Assembly (NCBI RefSeq): GCF_002210295.1
Contig: NZ_MWQH01000007.1
Location: 1-64,000, forward strand
Reading direction: 5' to 3'
Origin: Fibrobacter sp. UWB5
GTDB lineage: Bacteria > Fibrobacterota > Fibrobacteria > Fibrobacterales > Fibrobacteraceae
DNA: 64,000 nucleotides
Within the stretch, counting starts at the first letter, position 1, and every line of letters starts with the position of its first letter. The notes below the pieces were generated by a model that saw only the letters and a list, made by a program, of their open reading frames with translations, was not told where the DNA came from and searched no databases. Position numbers and translations under genes: made by a program. Below are positions 62,145 to 64,000 of this stretch, piece after piece.

Positions 62145-63200
62145 ATGAACATTAAATCGATTCTTTTGACTTTTGCTCTTGGAGCTGCGGTTACTGCCCA
62201 GGCTGCCGCCGACAAGGTGGTTGGATTCTATCCTTACTGGAGCCAGTATTCTCAGTTCTATCCGAAGGATATCCGCTATAACTTTGTGACCGACATTCAT
62301 TATGTCGGCCTCGCTGCCGGTGAAGACGGCTCGGTCGCCTTTGCGGACGAAAACGATGCCGAAAACTTCAAGACGCTCGTGCAGATGTCCAAGGACAATA
62401 ACGTGAAGTTGATCGTCTCCGTGGGCGGTATCGAAAACGAAGGCAACCTGAAGGCAATCGCTTCTTCCGAAGAACTCCTGCCGACTTTCGTTTCGAATGT
62501 CTCTAGCTGGCTTTCTGCAAATGGCGGCGACGGCGTCGAAGTCGACTGGCAGAACCTCACGGCTGAAGATGCCGAAGATTATGCCAAGTTGCTGAACGCC
62601 TTGGTCGATGGCCTTTCGGGCGCTCCGGTGACCGCCGTGATTTATCCGGCTGCCGGCATGGATGCCTACAAGGCTGACGCTCTGAACCGCCTCGCTTACG
62701 TGGACGTGTTCATGGCCGACCAGATGACCGAAGACAATTCTTCCGTGGTTCCGAACCAGAGTGCCACCTCTGTCGAAGAAACCCTGAACGCAGTGAAGGG
62801 CGCCGGCGTGAACGGTGACTTGCTCGTGCCGGTGATCTTCCTTTACGGCAAGACCTGGAGCGGTGCCAAGGGCCTCGGAACTTCTCACCAGGGTACGGGT
62901 AGCGGTAACGAAGGTTACGTGTCCTACGCCGAACTCATGGGCAAGTTTGATTCTCCGGAATACAAGGTGACCTTCGATGCCTCTTCCAAGTCCGAAGTGG
63001 CTGTGAGCGACGCAGAAACCATCGTGTTCATGGGCATTCCTTCTGTGAAGGCTGTTGCCGAACAGGTTAAGAGCGAAGGCATGGCCGGCGTTGCGGTTTA
63101 CGACCTCTCGCAAGACCATCACGAACCGATTGTCTCGCTCCTCGTGACCATCGGCTTGCAGCTTCGCCCCGAAGTCAACTACAAGCCCAAGAAGAAGTAA
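62145..63200 (+). CDS. GH18-like secreted protein lacking the catalytic glutamate
   Basis: 351 residues with a signal peptide ending AQAAA. The GH18 fold is clear: KVVGFYPYWSQY, the strand IVSVGG (SxGG motif, residues 90-95), the DxxDxDxE position reading DGVEVDWQ (residues 129-136), then FMADQMTED and a late GVAVYDLSQDH. In active chitinases the motif is DGxDxDWE; here the third Asp is Glu132 and the proton-donor Glu is Gln136. Loss of that Glu is known to abolish GH18 hydrolysis, so binding rather than cleavage is expected. It has AT least a normal barrel length. Last gene of the outer-membrane operon, followed by a terminator. Confidence 0.82.
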   Translation: MNIKSILLTFALGAAVTAQAAADKVVGFYPYWSQYSQFYPKDIRYNFVTDIHYVGLAAGEDGSVAFADENDAENFKTLVQMSKDNNVKLIVSVGGIENEGNLKAIASSEELLPTFVSNVSSWLSANGGDGVEVDWQNLTAEDAEDYAKLLNALVDGLSGAPVTAVIYPAAGMDAYKADALNRLAYVDVFMADQMTEDNSSVVPNQSATSVEETLNAVKGAGVNGDLLVPVIFLYGKTWSGAKGLGTSHQGTGSGNEGYVSYAELMGKFDSPEYKVTFDASSKSEVAVSDAETIVFMGIPSVKAVAEQVKSEGMAGVAVYDLSQDHHEPIVSLLVTIGLQLRPEVNYKPKKK

Positions 63201-63222
63201 TCTTTAACTTGAGTTAATTAAT

Positions 63223-63248
63223 GGCCCCGCAGTAATGCGGGGTCTTTT
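63223..63248 (+). terminator. terminator of the outer-membrane operon
   Basis: GGCCCCGC (63223-63230) pairs with GCGGGGTC (63237-63244), then TTTTATTT. Confidence 0.9.
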
Positions 63249-63522
63249 ATTTATGTAATCGCAGGTCTGCGTCCTTCTTGTCAACATGCGGTTCTTGCCC
63301 TATATGGCCCATGCTACGCCGCTTTCCCGGCGCGTCGCTTCCATCCCACCCCTTGCGCAAACCGCCTGCATTCGCCTGCAATAATCGCTGGCTGACGTGG
63401 GCCGTAATAGGGTTGTCGGCAATATACGCTTGGACAACGCACGCTGGGGGGGGGGGGCGCTGGGACGGTGTACATGCATTGTATTACGTTGCAATAGGGT
63501 GCGCACAAACGAATGCGTAAAA
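63249..63522. other. non-coding stretch with a large imperfect inverted repeat and a 12-G tract
   Basis: No credible gene. CCCTATATGGCCCA (63298-63311) is nearly complementary to TGGGCCGTAATAGGG (63398-63412). A run of twelve G lies at 63446-63457. The base composition is unlike both flanks (GC-rich, many stops in most frames). Confidence 0.55.
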
Positions 63523-63552
63523 AAACACAGGCTAATTGTTTAGCCTGTGTTT
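63523..63552 (-). terminator. terminator of the minus-strand gene at the window end
   Basis: AAACACAGGCTAA (63523-63535) pairs perfectly with TTAGCCTGTGTTT (63540-63552). The minus-strand side runs into seven T. Confidence 0.85.
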
Positions 63553-63586
63553 AAAATGGATTGCGCTTTAGTTCGCGGGAACCGGA

Positions 63587-64000
63587 TTATTCAGCCTTGT
63601 TCCACTTGACGTTCAGCTGCTTGATGTCCTGGGTAATCACGATCAGATAGGAACCGGTCGGGATATTGGCGAGAGACATCGTTGCGTTGTTGCGCATGGT
63701 CTTGGAGAGAACCTTCTGGCCCGTCACCGAGAACACGTCCACGTTGATGTCGCCAGCATCGCGAGAGCCTACGCTCAGCATGGATTTGGCGATAGTGGCG
63801 TGCAGAGGCAGAGTCATCTTCGTCTTGATGATGCCAACGCCCGTATCCGGCGGAACGACGACCGGTTCAGAAGCGTAGTATTCATCCTTGTTGACGGCCT
63901 GAGTGCTGTCGCCCACGATCACCGTAATGCTCTGGTGGAGTTCCAGGTAGTTGTCTGCTTCCGGAGAGTTGGCGGTAATGCGCACGATCGCGTTCTGGTT
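63587..64000 (-). CDS. C-terminal part of a secreted protein with basic-tail domain (partial)
   Basis: The frame is open across the window edge, so the 5' part is missing; 138 codons are visible. The first part reads TANSPEADNYLELHQSITVIVGD (split here as a carbohydrate-module-like strand region), then PPDTGVGI as a linker. The last 70 residues (INVDVFSVTGQKVLSKTM ... GSYLIVITQDIKQLNVKW) form the short C-terminal domain with the VFSVTGQ(K/R) signature found on many secreted proteins of Fibrobacter and of T9SS users. Probably a large extracellular enzyme or adhesin; the catalytic part is outside the window. Confidence 0.75.
   Translation of the reverse strand, partial: NQNAIVRITANSPEADNYLELHQSITVIVGDSTQAVNKDEYYASEPVVVPPDTGVGIIKTKMTLPLHATIAKSMLSVGSRDAGDINVDVFSVTGQKVLSKTMRNNATMSLANIPTGSYLIVITQDIKQLNVKWNKAE

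Noticed and set aside
63278-63520. An 80-codon plus-strand open frame through the G12 tract
   Set aside because: The homopolymer translates as a Gly run, there is no ribosome site, and the alternative frames are equally open.
1-64000. CRISPR array or cas genes
   Set aside because: No regularly spaced repeats seen. The Cas4-like motifs at 16006 are explained as the C-terminal part of a RecB/AddB-type nuclease next to a helicase.

Overview
The window reads as chromosome from a Fibrobacter species (Fibrobacterota, rumen/gut cellulose degrader). The basis is direct: a fibro-slime domain protein (441-4727), a lipoprotein with the Fibrobacter succinogenes major paralogous (FISUMP) domain (32313-33248), GH5 and GH30 glycanases with the short basic C-terminal tails known from Fibrobacter secreted enzymes, and Ser/Asp-rich lipoprotein linkers. 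Species cannot be named from sequence reading alone.

Layout. 1-440: 3' end of a 5S rRNA gene with its terminator, a second hairpin/terminator and a small palindromic repeat. 441-12877: housekeeping and envelope genes (fibro-slime protein; a minus-strand group aroC-lpxK-MoxR-type ATPase; Trk/Ktr-type potassium uptake; a BASS transporter; an AlkD-like repair protein). 12878-25870: an AT-rich accessory island. Its plus strand carries a UvrD/RecB-like helicase, a nuclease ORF, and type III restriction-modification Mod and Res, followed by a frameshifted ORF6N gene. Its minus strand carries a C39-like protease-fold gene and a five-gene set of small unknowns that includes a SLOG-like protein and an alpha/beta hydrolase. 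25908-28664: GH30 glycanase and a YhhN-like membrane protein. 28737-28900: a structured minus-strand RNA resembling 6S RNA. 29067-52013: uvrC, a coiled-coil gene plus zapA, nuoA, N-acetylglutamate synthase, nitroreductase, GH5, an InlB-type repeat protein, folE, an alpha/beta hydrolase lipoprotein, glycogen synthase, dsbD, an ECF-sigma operon ending in a CCA-adding enzyme, a GT2 glycosyltransferase and lpxA. 52031-63200: a GH5 lipoprotein divergent from a six-gene outer-membrane operon (secreted jelly-roll-like protein, three predicted beta-barrels, a lipoprotein, a GH18-like protein). 63587-64000: the C-terminus of another tailed secreted protein.

Most striking points. (1) The RecB-like nuclease domain beside the type III R-M genes is cut by one in-frame TAA followed directly by ATG: the GxxxH motif and the first iron-sulfur cysteine are in the helicase protein, while the catalytic D...DxK and the other three cysteines are in the next protein. 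(2) The six-gene outer-membrane operon ends in a GH18-fold protein whose catalytic Glu is Gln, so it looks like a carbohydrate-binding pseudoenzyme. (3) Many genes have a -10-like TATATT/TACATT hexamer only 6-7 nt before the ATG and no ribosome binding site, suggesting frequent leaderless transcripts. (4) A 6S-like RNA has a clear minus-strand promoter and a U-run terminator.
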